Under the pieces are notes generated by a model that had not been told where the DNA came from, did no database searches, and saw nothing but the letters and a program-made list of their open reading frames with translations. A DNA stretch of 64,000 nt from Hericium rajendrae (lineage: Eukaryota > Basidiomycota > Agaricomycetes > Russulales > Hericiaceae), in the NCBI GenBank assembly GCA_033439255.1, contig CM065883.1:2170001-2234000 (forward strand), given 5' to 3'. Every line of letters begins with the position of its first letter. The stretch's first letter is position 1. A program made the translations under genes and the position numbers. Below are positions 22,807 through 34,535 of this stretch, piece after piece.

Positions 22807-23107
22807 TTGCTCAAGGTAATGGACAGTACAGTTCAAAGGCTGAAGGTAAGGGGAAAGGGTAGAATTACAAGGCTTCTTCTCAAAACAGTCTCAACAGAGA
22901 AAATGTGGTCGCAGCATGACAGCCCAACATGTTCCCGCACCTAGACGTCATGTACCATCTGGCAACATAATGTTTTTTAGTCGGCATTGCTTCCTTCGAC
23001 TCACTCGACTAACACATATGCTACGTACAATCCCTAACGTCCCTTCTACGCCTGATTTTCTGGCGGTTGCTGCTTGTTCAAGATGTTATTAGTGACGAAT
23101 CTGACTT
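22807..23107. other. Intergenic, between two minus-strand genes
   Basis: AT-moderate sequence that would hold the promoter of the WD40 gene. Nothing else seen. Confidence 0.4.
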
Positions 23108-25722
23108 TCATTCAGAAGTCTGATAATTGCTGCAGATAAGAGCGATAACGTACTCATGCAAGCCAGGGTCATGTTGGAAATTGTACGCCTTCGTGTCGGA
23201 CGGTCTCAAGACCTCATCGATCCACTCGTCGGTCTGCATCGCCAACCAAGCTGGGTTGTAAGCACACAAGGGAAGACCTTTTGGTGCGGGGCTCGTCCCT
23301 TCTCGTGCAGGCGCCTTCCGAAGGTGAGGATATGCCCCGCGCCTGTCCTGCTGTACTACCTGATCACTCTTGTCAGTCTGGCAATAATAGGTATACATCA
23401 CGTCGAAGTATGAAAGCCATGCTCTCAGTTCGGGGGAACGCCAAATTGGCTTTCTGATATGATAAACTGGACCGTCTTGATCCCGGTCAGATTCATCGCT
23501 GGACATGGCGACAGAGCCTAGTTTCTCTAACATTGGCAGGTGCTTGATTAGCCATTGACACTTCTTGGCTGCAGTGCGATGATGCTGGTAGAGCTACATC
23601 GTTCGATTAGATAACACAATCAAAGAGAATTTGTTTTAAACGTTACACGGCTTTTTCGCTCTGTTCTATTATGTTGAGATCATTCTTCACGGCATTTCTG
23701 AGCCGCGAGCTTGCTCCGACGTAAGTCGCGCCGCAGGGACTTGAGTCTGGTGGTAAAAGCCAGCTCAATACTGTGGCGTGTCGCAGGGACATTGTCGTAG
23801 CCCTCAAATGCTATGAGATCTGCTGCGAAAACACGTCCAGCGGAGATGTTCCATGGACAATGTGGGGTGCCTGCGACATGGATACGGAAGTGCTCAGCAG
23901 TGCAGGCTGTGGCTGCACCATCTGTTTCCCACCACAATTGGTCGAAGGCGAGGACCTCTTCTTTAGTGACTGTAGCAGTGAGTGGTGACCGATTGTCAAG
24001 AAGGGTGAGTAGATGTTCCCGGACAGCTTTCTAGATAAGAAAGTCAGCCTCGCAAGTCACGGTGATTCGAGATGCGCACGTACCGACAGTTCCACCACGT
24101 CGGGATGACGGCGTCGAGGGCTACCATTACACCGCATCCTGGGTTCGGCTCGCAGGCGTTCGGGGGCAGATGTATCAGATTCAGAGCCCAGGTGAGACTT
24201 CTTCAGCTTCTCCGAGAGCTGGGCAAGGTTTTCGGTCATCACCATGTTCGAGTCGTGTATCTCCTGATTTGAGTCGCGTATCTCCTGATTCGAGTTGATC
24301 AGCGCCGTAAACCCTGCTTGCAATGTCTTCCGCATTTTGTGAAATTCATCATCACCGTCACCTTCATGATCACCTTCAGAGCCACTCTCGTAGTCCGCGT
24401 TCATGTCCGCGTCCTCGTCCTTGTCTCTGGGGTCGCCTTCGAACATCTCCGTGTCCTCGTCCTCGTCCTCTTCCTCGCCCACGGGTATGTCTTCCTTGCC
24501 CATGGGTATACCTTCCTCGTCCATGGGTATGCCTTGCTCATCGCCAGGTGCGTCTGCATCCGTTTGATGAGGTCCTTCATTGCCACCCAAAAGGCTTTCG
24601 AGCTCCTCGTCAGAGTCAATAGACCTGCTGTTGGATGAGCCCGACAACCGTACGCCCTCCATGGGGGTTGGGCCCAGCTCTGATGATGGGCCTGCTTTGC
24701 CTGCACTCGAAAGAGGGGCTCCTCCATCCGCAGGTTGGGTGGTAGGATCCGCTATAACAGTGCCGGCAAGCTGGAACAGATTTGTGAGAGATGGAAGTAA
24801 ACTATGCACGACCCGTGACACCTACTTCGTAATTACCGGCATCAGTACGTCTGATTGATTGCAGAACTTCCGTAATCTCCTTCTCGCTAATGAGAAGGTT
24901 GGTTGAGTGTGAGTAAAGGTACCAGCCACGCTCCGATGAATACTTGTGGTCCCAATCAGGCGGTGGCCTTTTGGCTTTCTGGCCGAAGACTCTTTTCGTG
25001 GGTGTTATCTAGGAATGAACATCGGTCCCATGAGTCCATCCACTTGGTAAGGAGGCGATTATGAAGAACTCACGTCCGGATTCTCCGTAAGCAATCGATG
25101 CTGGGCAAAGCCATCGTCATCCTTTCTACAACATCACTTCGAACCGCTCGCAGCACTGTCTGCTCCACTGCATGAGAAGATAACCATCGTGCATAAACTA
25201 CGCTTCCTTACCGTCACCATCGTCACCATCATCGCCATCATCACCATTGTCGCCACCTTTGACTGGTAATTCTAGGGCAAGTGTCAGATGTCGGAAAACT
25301 CCTTGAAGATATCTGTCTTACTGCGCTGCTCGCTTCCTCGAGCAGAGACTTGGATACTACTGGAAGACACTATGAGTAGGAGGGGCTGGGAGTCAATATT
25401 ATCGTGGTGAACAAGAATTAGGGTGGCTTACTAGCTAGTGACGGAGCAGGGCTACTTCCTCGAGACGAGAGGTGAGCCTGTAGAGCTTCTATAGAAGATT
25501 CAGGAGTCAAAAATGCACAAAACAAATTGACAGATACTGACCAGCCCTGAGCTGAACTCGATGAGCTGGTGATGCGGGTCGAGATGAGACTACTGAGCCC
25601 GCTCGAGATGCGGTGGCAGAATTCGATCGAGATACGGTGGGAGAAGTTGCGTGGACGGGGTCCAAAAGAGACGGCGTTGCATGCCTGGACCCCGCTACAG
25701 AACCAGCTTCAAATGAACTCAT
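23108..25722 (-). CDS. Dispersed agaricomycete family protein, function unknown
   Basis: Multi-exon minus-strand gene. N-terminus MSSFEAGSVAGSRHATP is Ser/Ala/Arg-rich (25722-25550), followed by several small exons with Asp/Gly runs (about 25250). Then the conserved core: PPPDWDHKYSSERGWYLYS...EKEITEVLQSI (about 25000-24830); a long acidic exon (24790-24080) with GIPMDEE-type repeats and a heptad-like SNQEIRDSNQEIHDSN stretch; REHLLTLLDN...FDQLWWETDG and CPWNISAGRVFAADLI (about 24030-23690), then a basic helix KSLRRDLRRSKLAAQK; and a C-terminal part with MSSDESD...WRSPELRAWLSYFD and GLPLCAYNPAWL (23500-23150). This order (SSER-W, SPWN-like, MSSDESE, WRS-L--WL, PxxxYxxxWL) is typical of a large uncharacterised family scattered through agaricomycete genomes. 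No enzymatic motif seen. Exon borders approximate. Confidence 0.7.
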
Positions 25723-26699
25723 GAGAAACACTTTTTGTCGATAGTATCTTGAAATTCTATGATACCAGATTGGGGGAAAAGATTGTGACGTAGAGATGGT
25801 GATGGTGCCCAACCAGAGTGTAACCTTGGGGGCATAGGAGTCGATCTCCACGAGCGGCTCATGTCGATGGGAAGACGTTGACTGAAGGACAGACAGATCG
25901 AGGGGAAGGGGGGAAGACGATAACAGGAGTATCTGATGAGGCCGTTGAGAGAAGGTTTATAAAGTGTAGATCACATGCCTTCAGACATGCAAATTTCATT
26001 TTTTGGGCACAATTGTGAGTGCGCCCATCAGGGATAACGTGTTCGCTCCTGGTTCTGCAAAGTGAGGAATATTCTAAGAGATCGATCCACATGCTCACAG
26101 AACTCGATTTCTATGGATATGGGGTCGGCGTTAACCCTATCAGATTTAAGACTTCCCTCCGAAAGATGCAGAACGAACCGAACGATTGAATGAAGTTTGA
26201 AAGCAAAGCGACAAGCCAACACCTGATGCGCTCTAGCTGGCAACCGATTGCGGCATACTTTTATGCCCCATGCGCAAGACAGTCGCTGTCTGGAAGCTTC
26301 AAAATCGCTGAGTCAAGGGGTTGACTGATTTGCATGCTGCGATCGTCAGTACTAGTCCATCGTGATGAAACGTAGCCAGTTGCGGCGGAGGCAGACTCAC
26401 TGTCAGGCCGGGCGGTACATCGGCCATATCTGATGCTGACTCAGCATCTATCTCATTTGGACTGCGCAGAAATGTGGGTCCCAGTGGGTCCTATCCATTT
26501 CAAGTTTCAAGTTACAAGAAGCCCGTATAGAAGCTCTGGGGCGCGCCGTAGGCTAGGTACATAAGTTCAACAAAAGTCAGTACAGTAAATAGTAAACAGA
26601 CATTATATTCCATCAATAAAAGCTGTTATCGCGAAACCACATCAATACCGTGACAATCCATATCATCATGCTCTTCTAAAATCTGATGGAAACGTGTAT
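25723..26699. other. Intergenic, no supported gene
   Basis: Contains the upstream region of the dispersed-family gene. Small frames only; no repeats or RNA genes recognised. Confidence 0.4.
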
Positions 26700-28640
26700 T
26701 GTGTCAAGGTGCTACGACTGAGGACACATGCGCATAGATGAGCATGGTCCCTGAATCCAGAGAAAACCAAGGACATACGCATAACGCGATGCATGCCGAT
26801 TGTAATAGATGGTGGCATTCTGAGCCCGGTATCAAGGCAGGCCAAGAATCGAATGATAAACCTTCAGTGAAGTATAGGAAGTCAGGTCGTATATCAATTA
26901 GCAACCACATGAAAGACTTACTCCATAGCGGCCCAGTTAGCTTTGCTAGCAGTTCTCGGATGCTTGAGGAAGTGTTTGACAGACCCTATCATCAGGACAG
27001 ATAGCTCTCCTCGCCATTTGAGGTGGGTAAAAGCTCGTCGCAGCGCTTCGTTCACCGGCGTGCTGTCGTTGTACCAACCGGAAACCATGAACATCTCGCC
27101 GTCGATGCTGATACGGCAGTCATGTATATGAAAGGCTGGAACCCCCGTTGGACATCGGAACGCATCTTCGAGCAGGGGATATGGTTGTTTAAGCGGCTGA
27201 TGCTCGTGATGAAGGGCATCGAATTTGTATATTCGTCGGATGTGCAGCCGAAACGACCAGAGATAACCTGTGATAGACTGACATTTACGAATCTAGCCCT
27301 CTGAGAATGAGTAATGATACCATTTATCAAAAAAAGGAGGCAACTCACAGACACGTCTGCGGACGGACGGATGCGAAGGACGACCATTATGAAGAACCCG
27401 AAGCAGAGGGAAGAGGAGGGTCAGAAGCTGGGGGAGGGCAAAGACAAGCATCAGCAAGGTTCTATATCTCCGACTCAACGCCACGCGTGTGCAGCACGTC
27501 AATATGTAGTGCTTCGACAGACAGGATGCTGCGTTGGATTGAGGCTAGAGGCACCACGCCATGAACATCTCGATCGGACATGCACAAATCAAATGAAATT
27601 GAAAAACCATACTCTTCTATGCATTTGGAGATCTTATTACGTGCTGGGCCGCACGTCCCACTGTCTGACAAGTCACACAGGCATGGATGATCCTCGGCCT
27701 TTTTCCTTCCGCCCCTCAGTCGTCTGCTTCGATGCTAAGGTAATCCAGCTTGGCTCGTCATTCGCACGAAATGAAAGGATTCTGTCATCAACAAAGGGGT
27801 GTTTATGTCCTTTGTGGACAATGACCCATTCTTGATCCGCGGTATACATCCAAGTCTGCAGGAGACCCGTGTTCATATTCTTATGAATGAAGAGGTATCC
27901 AGTCCTGCATTGCACAGTGGACGGGCAGGCAAGGCTGATGGGAGACGAGGTAAAATACCATACTGTCTCCCCACTCCCGGTAACAGAGCGGAATTGGCAC
28001 CTGTGTGGCTTCACGTTGGATGCGAATGATGTGTTGGTCAGCGGAGCAGAGCTTGCACGAGTATGTGGATGTGGCGAGGGTGAACGAACACTTTGGGAAG
28101 GACATGAATCAATTACGGTCATTAGATTTGTGGACAGACACGGGATACTCACTTGGAGATGTTCAGCATTGCCTTAAGAACAGGCGCAATGACCAACCTC
28201 TGAGATTCCGTGACATTGAGAGTATCCATGTGAGCATTGAAAATCTGATGAAAAAGCCCAGCATCCTCCTGCAAACGTGAAAGAGACTGGGCGACAAACG
28301 GCACAGATGAGGATGAGGACCACTGTCGAAGATAAGACACGATCAAGTTGATGACTATGTCGTTACTACGGGATGCCTCCACTGGCTCGGTAGAAGTTCC
28401 ACATGTGGGATCCTCAGGAAAGCGAACCTCCCTGGTCCAAATGTACATCCTTAATAGCTGTAAATAAATGAGAAGAAAAGGCGTACCTCGCCTCAGAGAA
28501 TGGATGCTCCACACGAAATGCTGAATGGATGCTAATTACATCATCTTAGAAAGGTCTCATACATGTTGCGATGAGAGAGACTTACCCAGATCCCGTCTTC
28601 GACCTTGAAACGATGTCGTGATAATGATGGGTTCCGAAGT
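26700..28640 (-). CDS. Multi-exon gene of unknown function
   Basis: Minus-strand spliced gene. The upstream exon ends KVEDGIW with GTAAGT near 28586. A helical exon about 28514-28150 contains REVRFPEDPTCG and SLSRLQEDAGLFHQIFNAHM, ending LNISK with GTGAGT. An exon from about 28000 down contains TGSGETVWYFTSSP, MNTGLLQTWMYTADQEW and PFVDDRILSFRANDEPSW. A well-formed exon at about 27235-26925 reads ALHHEHQPLKQPYP...FHIHDCRISIDGEMFMVSGW...ALRRAFTHLKWRGELSVLMI, followed by GTAAGT. The regular splice sites and amphipathic segments argue for a true protein. I recognise no domain; exon order between 27650 and 27240 is uncertain. Confidence 0.5.
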
Positions 28641-29279
28641 ATTGTTGGTATACCTCAGTAACACACTATCCTAGATACGATCAGGTTTTCCTACTTTCCC
28701 GGATGTACCTAGTTGTTCGGGAGAGGTGGATGGTGTTCTTCTTTCTTTTAATGGTGGACTATGTAGCCTAGTGAAGGATAGAAATGTGATGTTGTGGCTT
28801 CTAACTTGAAAGAAGGCTTATACAAACAAACACAAATAAACCTCGGCAGGTGAGCTAATGAATGTGATATCAACTTGGCTGAGTTGACTTGACTGGCTGG
28901 AAGATAATTGAATAACTTCGAGTGTCAATGCTGGCCTAAATAGTACTCAAAAGTGACTGTAAATTCTGTAGTAAATGTAACTGGAGTGCTGGCTAGCTAG
29001 CGTGATGGGAATAGGTGTGATGGAAGATGAACTAATATCAATGAATTTCTGGGATTTTATCGATACTGAAACTGGAGGGTTATGCTGGGGGATTCGAGCA
29101 GTGGTGCTGTGATAATGATTGAGGCTGTGTTGGTCCAAGACTTGGTCTGAGACTGGCTTATGTAATGGGACTGATGGTTCCCATGCTAAGGGGACTGAAA
29201 GCGAAATGTCCCCACAATAAGGAATGGACTGGATTGATACTGAGAGTGAACTGTAGGATGTCGGATCCTAGACTTGACT
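28641..29279. other. Non-coding, upstream of IHE copy C
   Basis: No gene or repeat recognised; GA/TG-rich sequence that probably contains the promoter of the preceding minus-strand gene. Confidence 0.4.
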
Positions 29280-30239
29280 CATCAGATAAATGTGTAAGTG
29301 GTACATAGCTCTATAAAGTCTATATAGATTTCATAGTTCCATAGCACTGCCCTTTTCTACATAGCCCACATAGCTAAAGGGAGATACTATATAGTGCTAT
29401 GGAGCTCAGGGGTTATGCTATGGAGTGCTATCATAGCTATAAGAGCTGACTATGTAGCTATGATAGTATGGCTAGCTATGAAAGCTATAACGCTTATATA
29501 TCTTACATATCTTATACTCAATATATATCTCACATATCCTATATTCAATATGTGTCTTACATATCTTATATTCAATATGTGTCTTACATATCTTATACTC
29601 AATATGTAAGCTCAATATATATATTAAAATTATAAAATCTATTAGAACTATAAATCTTTTCAACAATCATATCAGAATCAATAACATATAATCACACAAA
29701 TATAAATTATTTCAATACATCAAGATTATATTGATATTACAAACACTACTACTAACTAAAAAGCAAAGATAAAATTTAAAAAAGATAAGATAAGATATAT
29801 AAAAAGATAAGATAAAAGATACATAAGATAAGATAAAAGATTCATAAGATAAAATAAAAGATTCATAAGATAAGATAAGATATACAAAAGATAAGACAAG
29901 TAAGAAAAGATAAGAGAACATTAGTCTTAGAAGATAAAGATAACATGTACAAACTTACCAGAGTAACAAAAAGCGAAATCTAAAAAACTAACTTGAAGAT
30001 GTTAATATTAGTATAAGCAATAAGAGGCTCACAATTAAAGGTTACCTTAGAGATAGCAACAACGAGCAAAAAAGAAAAGAAAAAATGACAAACGAGCAAG
30101 AAATTATGACGAGCGAGCAAGAAATGATGACGAGCGAGTAAGAAATGACAACGAACGAGCAAAGGACGTCGACGCTTTCGTCGACGTGGTAAGAGATAGT
30201 GGGAGTTAAAGAGCAAGAGGCAACGCGCATCGCACGAGC

Positions 30240-30249
30240 CTTATATACG
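30240..30249 (-). promoter_or_regulatory. TATA box for the minus-strand unit, IHE C
   Basis: TATATAAGG on minus, with upstream-equivalent ACGCGCATCGCAC; same setting as 18751 in copy B. Confidence 0.5.
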
Positions 30250-30285
30250 AATCCCGGGCGGAGCCGGGGTTTGTGGTTGCTGGGC

Positions 30286-30462
30286 GCTTGCCGAACATCG
30301 CGTCAGAGACTGGGCGCTAGACTTTATTATGTTGATGCTGCTGCTCAGCAATTCACGGTGCAATAGATAAATAGAACCCTCATTAATTCTGATTTAATGT
30401 ATGATCTATCGTAGTGTTCTTTTTCTCTGAATTTTCACGATTTTATTTGGTTTGTTGAAGCT
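30286..30462 (+). promoter_or_regulatory. Conserved divergent promoter-like block, IHE C
   Basis: CTTGCCGAACATCGCGTCAGA and, 155 bp later, TTTTATTTGGTTTGTTGAAG. See copy B and block G for the same pair. Confidence 0.6.
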
Positions 30463-30630
30463 CAAACAACGTAGCTTCACTCGTTCGGTGGCTGAAGCAC
30501 CGAACGCGCGTCGAAGTTCGTCTTGTCCCTACCACCATCACTCCCCTGTCTCCCCCGTCCGCCATCCCTCTTCTCGCTCCCATCGGATCGAACACCGGAG
30601 GAGGATAGTAAGGTGCCAAGGGCCTCAAAG

Positions 30631-30675
30631 GTGAGTAAAACAAAAGTCTTAATTCATCTATTCATACTAATCTAG
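30631..30675 (+). other. Conserved short intron, IHE copy C
   Basis: GTGAGTAAAACAAAAG start, TACTAAT branch-like site, CTAG end, 45 nt, directly followed by stem-loop 1. Confidence 0.65.
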
Positions 30676-30707
30676 AGAGTATCGCTCGTCGAACGAGTGA
30701 TACTCTC
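30675..30707 (+). other. Stem-loop 1, IHE copy C
   Basis: GAGAGTATC and GATACTCTC form the outer stem; CTCGTCGAACGAG closes it with one wobble-type change. Confidence 0.8.
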
Positions 30708-31129
30708 GATTTACTCCCCCCTCGTGGCCCACTCCCTTCCCTTCGCCTCCCGCCGCCGTCTCCCCCCCATCGGCCCACCCCCCGACATCGCCGTCATGTC
30801 CGCAGGGCTTGGCGCGCCGTCTCCAACGACCACGACCGTGCGCTGGCGCATGCACATCGCATGGATGACACGTACGCGAGTCCGCCGCTTCGTCCACGGG
30901 CTCTGCCCTTCCCGCATGGCCCCGTCGTCCTGTCTACGGCGCTGCTGCCTGACCCGTGCACCAGGCACGCTCTGCGCAGCCTCCCTGTCTTGACTCTCGC
31001 GAACGGGCCCGCCCTGCCGTGCTGCGTGCAGCCCCAGCTGCATGTGTGCAGCCCCGCTAGCACACACGAGGCCCCGCCAGCGCACACACGGCCAGCGGAT
31101 GGCCACAGCCGTGCGGGGATGCCAGCACA

Positions 31130-31340
31130 CATCAGGAACCCTTTCAGTCTTCTTAGTGACCTTGTTGGTCTGGTTTGGGTCTGGTGGATCTGGTTTTTGT
31201 CTGGTTTGTCTGGTTTTCATCTGAATTGATAGAAAACCAGACAAACCAGATGAAAACCAGACAAACCAGATGAAAACCAGATTCACCAGATCCAAACCAG
31301 ACCAACAAGGTCACTAAGAAGACTGAAAGGGTTCCTGATG
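31130..31340. mobile_element. MITE M2 (211-bp palindromic element)
   Basis: Same element as M1, apparently identical, inserted in the CpG-rich part of IHE copy C. Target duplication CA (31128-31129, 31341-31342). Confidence 0.9.
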
Positions 31341-31479
31341 CATGCGCATGGACGGACACGCGTACATCGCGCGCGACCGATGGTGGGCATGCCAGTGCCG
31401 CATGATGCGGGACGGGCAACACACCGCATGCCAACAGCACGTACACGTGCGCACGTCGCGCATACATCAGCAAACCTTT

Positions 31480-32150
31480 CCATTTACTTGTGGATCTGGT
31501 TTGCCTTTTTTTGATCTGATTCTTATAGTTCCAGACTTTGATCTGAAAAAAGATCAACCAGATAAGTCAGAAATTGTCTGACTTCAGAGATCATTCTTTT
31601 TTCAGACAAACCAGCTGAGATGTAAAGAACCAGATAAAAATCAGAACTCAAAAAAAAAACCAGACCAGCCAGATCAGCCAGACCAGACAAACCAGACAAG
31701 TTAGATCAGATAAGTTATATCAGACCAGACAAATCAGACAAGCTAGATCAGATCAGATAAAACAGACCAGACAAACCAGACAAGTTAGATCAGATCAGAC
31801 AAATCAGATCAGACAAAATAGATAAGTTATTCAGACCAGACAAATAAGACAAGCTAGCTTAGATCAGATAAACCAGATTAGATATAAAGTTAGACCAGAT
31901 ATAAAGTCAGACCAGATAAGTCAGACCAGATATAAAGTCAGACCAGATAAGTCAGATCAAATATAAAGTCAGATCAGACAAGTCAGATCAGACATTAAGT
32001 CAGATTAGACATTAAGTCAGATCAGAAATTAAGTCAGATCAGATATTAAGCCAGACCAGACTTAGTTTCAAGATCAGACTCAAGTTTCAGATCAGATAAA
32101 TCAGAATGATAATAGCAGCTTTAGATTCTGCAAATCAGGTATAAAATCAA
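31480..32150. repeat. Degenerate CCAGACAAACCAGAC-type tandem repeat
   Basis: Long run of 10-20-bp units alternating CCAGACAAAC, TTAGATCAGAT and AAAGTCAGACC. The vocabulary resembles the interior of the 211-bp MITEs. Confidence 0.8.
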
Positions 32151-32228
32151 CCAGACCCCATACATAAGACCCAAAAGATATGCATAGCAAGAAAAAGCAT
32201 AGAAAATCATGAAGAGGTAAGAGAGAAG

Positions 32229-32354
32229 TAAGATTAAAGAGATTTAGCAAAGTAACAAAGAGGTAAGAAAGAAGGAAGATTAAAAAGATTTAGCAAAGTA
32301 ACAAAGAGGTAAGAAAGAAGGAAGATTAAAAAGATTTAGCAAAGTAACAAAAAG
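32229..32354. repeat. 46-bp tandem repeat, 2.7 units
   Basis: AAGATTAAAAAGATTTAGCA then AAGTAACAAAGAGG; repeated at steps of about 46-47 bp, 3' of the element-D gene. Confidence 0.85.
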
Positions 32355-32459
32355 AACAATTGAGAAGAGTGGTGATTCAAGGGATTATAAAAAGAGAAAT
32401 CAAAGAGGACAGACCATGAGAGACAAAATCATCGAAAATATAACAAGACAATCCTGCAT

Positions 32460-33761
32460 TTAAGAATTAACAAAACTCTTAAGACGATTGCGACGACCAG
32501 AAGCTGCTGCTGCTGAGGCATTGCTACCTGAATCAGGCTTGGGTATATGCAGATACCTAGTCAGATCACCCTTGATAAGCTCCCACTTCTCCTCTGAGAT
32601 CTCCAATGCAATCTCAGCATAGTCTTCAGTTACACCACCCCAAAGTGACTCAGAAAAGTGACCATTGATCCTGGCCTGCAAGATAGCATCATCATCATCA
32701 GGATCTGGCTGAAGCCACATGGTCAAAGCTCGCTCTACCTAAGAAAAGATCAGAAAAGCAGAAATAAAAACAAAATAAATCATACTGCAGTTGCTGCAAG
32801 TGTCAAAGCACCCACAGGAATGGCTGTCTGCCGATTCTTCTCAGAAACAGTGTTGAGGCGATTGAAGTGAGCATCTGCGACTGTGCGCAAGATCATTGGA
32901 CTCATCCACATCCCACGAAGAACCTACAAAAATAGAAATTAGCAAAACAATACTCGAAAGAATAAAAACATACCCCAGAACCATTCGGCCTCCTCTCGAG
33001 CCCTGCAAACATGAAAGGTGCAATGGAATCATTACCCTGGGTTGTCATGCCCAGCCAGTATGCGGCGAATGCCTCCTTGCTACGCTCGGTTGCACTGGCC
33101 TTGTCGCTAGCCCAATAGAGATCAGAAACTGCCTGGATCGCCTTGTTGCCAAACTCGGTCCTCCACTCGTACATTCTCTGCTTGAGCTATATTAAACACC
33201 ATGTCAGCCAAGAAACAGAGAATGAAGATACAACTTACCAAGAGAAAGATAGGATCATGCTTTGAGAAAATATGAGGATGGTCAGGAAAGAGTTTGTCCC
33301 ACAATCTCTGTGCCTTCTTAATGAAGCGGGAATCATCTAGGTCCCAGACGTTGCTGCAACAACCCCAGATAATCACGGTACATTACCGTGTACTTCTTGC
33401 GCCACTTCTCAAGGACACCATGTGGCAGAACGGCATTTGTAATCTTGATGCCACCCACCACAACACCTTTCTCATCATCAGCATCAGAGCTCTCTTGAGG
33501 GGCAGCATTTTCATCTGCAACAGTGTTCTACAATAAACAAGAGTTAATACAATAGCACAGACCTCAGATATGACTCACCGTATTGGCCTCATGGAGAGCA
33601 AGTTGCTCTAAAGGCATGCCGAAACTGACCTTGTGACGTTGTTGGTCCCGTCCTTGCCACTTTGTAGGTGAGGGTGCTGCACTGAGGGTCACGGAGCACT
33701 GGCCATTACGTGCCGTACTCAGACGCAACACTGACGGGCCTGGCGTGCGAGGGGGTTGCAT
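32460..33761 (-). CDS. Agaricomycete-specific unknown protein (DUF6532-like?), gene of IHE copy D
   Basis: Six exons on minus, approximate: 33761-33579, 33524-33390, 33356-33239, 33189-32973, 32924-32793, 32738-32460. All introns are GT-AG and short. The product is about 370 aa: a Pro/Ser-rich N-terminus, VLEKWRKKYT, VWDLDDSRFIKKAQRLWDKLFP, MYEWRTEFGNKAIQAVSDLY, AAYWLGMTTQGNDSIAPFMF, a conserved block GALTLAATAVERALTMW, ESLWGGVTEDYAEIALEI with EKWELI, and a basic C-terminus (GRRNRLKSFVNS). The WRKKY...FP, GAL-LA--AVERAL and FS-SLWG--T--Y signatures match a large agaricomycete-only family seen in many copies per genome; I tentatively relate it to DUF6532. No nuclease or transposase motif visible. 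The first ATG coincides with the end of MITE M6, so the original 5' end may be lost. Confidence 0.65.
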
Positions 33762-34031
33762 CAGGAAACCTGGAATGTTCTGATTATTGTCTGATTTAGT
33801 CTGATTTAGTCTGATTTTGCCTGATTCCAGATGATCAGACAGAAGTTAGGTAGGTCCCTATCGTCCAGGTGCTTGTCAGACAAGTCTGATATCAGACTGA
33901 AGTCTGAATCTATCTGAATTTTATATAAAAATAACCTATATAAAATTTCATCCATATGTGGGTCAGAGGTCTAGACATATCAGACAAGAGCCAGACAGTC
34001 AAAAAGTCAGACATTTCCCCTTTTCCTGATG
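33759..34031. mobile_element. MITE M6 (273 bp, CATCAGGAA ends)
   Basis: CATCAGGAAACC...TTTTCCTGATG with target duplication TG (33757-33758, 34032-34033). The interior is rich in GTCTGATTTAGTCTGA. Related to M1-M4 by its ends and duplication length, but with a different interior. It sits between the two diverging units of element D. Confidence 0.8.
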
Positions 34032-34351
34032 TGCTGAAGTACACCTACACGGGCTGTCTTAGAGTTTGAAGGACCAGCACGTGAGGTCGAGTGGGCTGTG
34101 ATTGTGCAAAAACAAACAAAATATAACTTCTGTGTTTTTTTCGTATTTTACAAGAATTAATTCGATTTGTTGCACTCGAAACTGCCAGCCGCGCGAGTCG
34201 AATGCTGTGGCTCGATGCGCGACTTGGTGCGTCTCTTCTCTCCATCTCCCACCTCGTCTCCTCTCGTTTCCCTTCCCCTCTTCCTTCACATAAGCAATGC
34301 ACGCATCGATCGATGGTCGGGAGGGTGAGCAGGAGGAGCGAGGGCCTCCAG

Positions 34352-34399
34352 GTGAGTAATTACAATACCCATTTTTTGTCTTCGTGCTAATAAAACGAG
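34352..34399 (+). other. Conserved short intron, IHE copy D
   Basis: GTGAGTAATTACAATACCC start, TGCTAAT branch-like site, ends ACGAG at the base of stem-loop 1; 48 nt. Confidence 0.65.
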
Positions 34400-34428
34400 T
34401 ATCACTTGTTTGCAACGAGCGATACTCG
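34396..34428 (+). other. Stem-loop 1, IHE copy D
   Basis: CGAGTATC and GATACTCG form the stem; the inner part pairs CACTTGTT with AACGAGC imperfectly. Confidence 0.75.
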
Positions 34429-34505
34429 TATCATTTCACAACCGGCCCACAAGCCCACCCCACCCCACGCCACTCCCTCGATGACGCCGTCGACGACGCC
34501 GACGT

Positions 34506-34535
34506 CGAGCCTCGTTGCCACGGCAACAAGACTCG
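34506..34535 (+). other. Stem-loop 2, IHE copy D
   Basis: GAGCCTCGTTGCC-AC-GGCAACAAGACTC; a longer version of the copy-B hairpin. Confidence 0.65.

Larger units (their letters stand above)
29280..31464 (+). mobile_element. IHE copy C (right end missing)
   Basis: Left end probably CATCAGATAAATG at 29280, then CATAG/GCTAT-rich subterminal DNA (29300-29500), an AT-rich minus-strand unit with runs of AAAAGATAAGATA (29750-29920), GAACGAGC-type direct repeats (30085-30165), a TATA box, the promoter-like block (30286-30462), the core GGTGGCTGAAGCACCG, intron, stem-loop 1, and CpG-rich sequence. It contains MITE M2 and is cut at 31464, where another CATCAG-type end begins. The second stem-loop is not seen in this copy. 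Composition is intermediate between B and A, suggesting intermediate age. Confidence 0.6.

Noticed and set aside
29750-29920. AAAAGATAAGATA-rich stretch as a centromere or replication-origin signal
   Set aside because: It is the AT-rich minus-strand unit of IHE copy C and is shared with copy B in reduced form.
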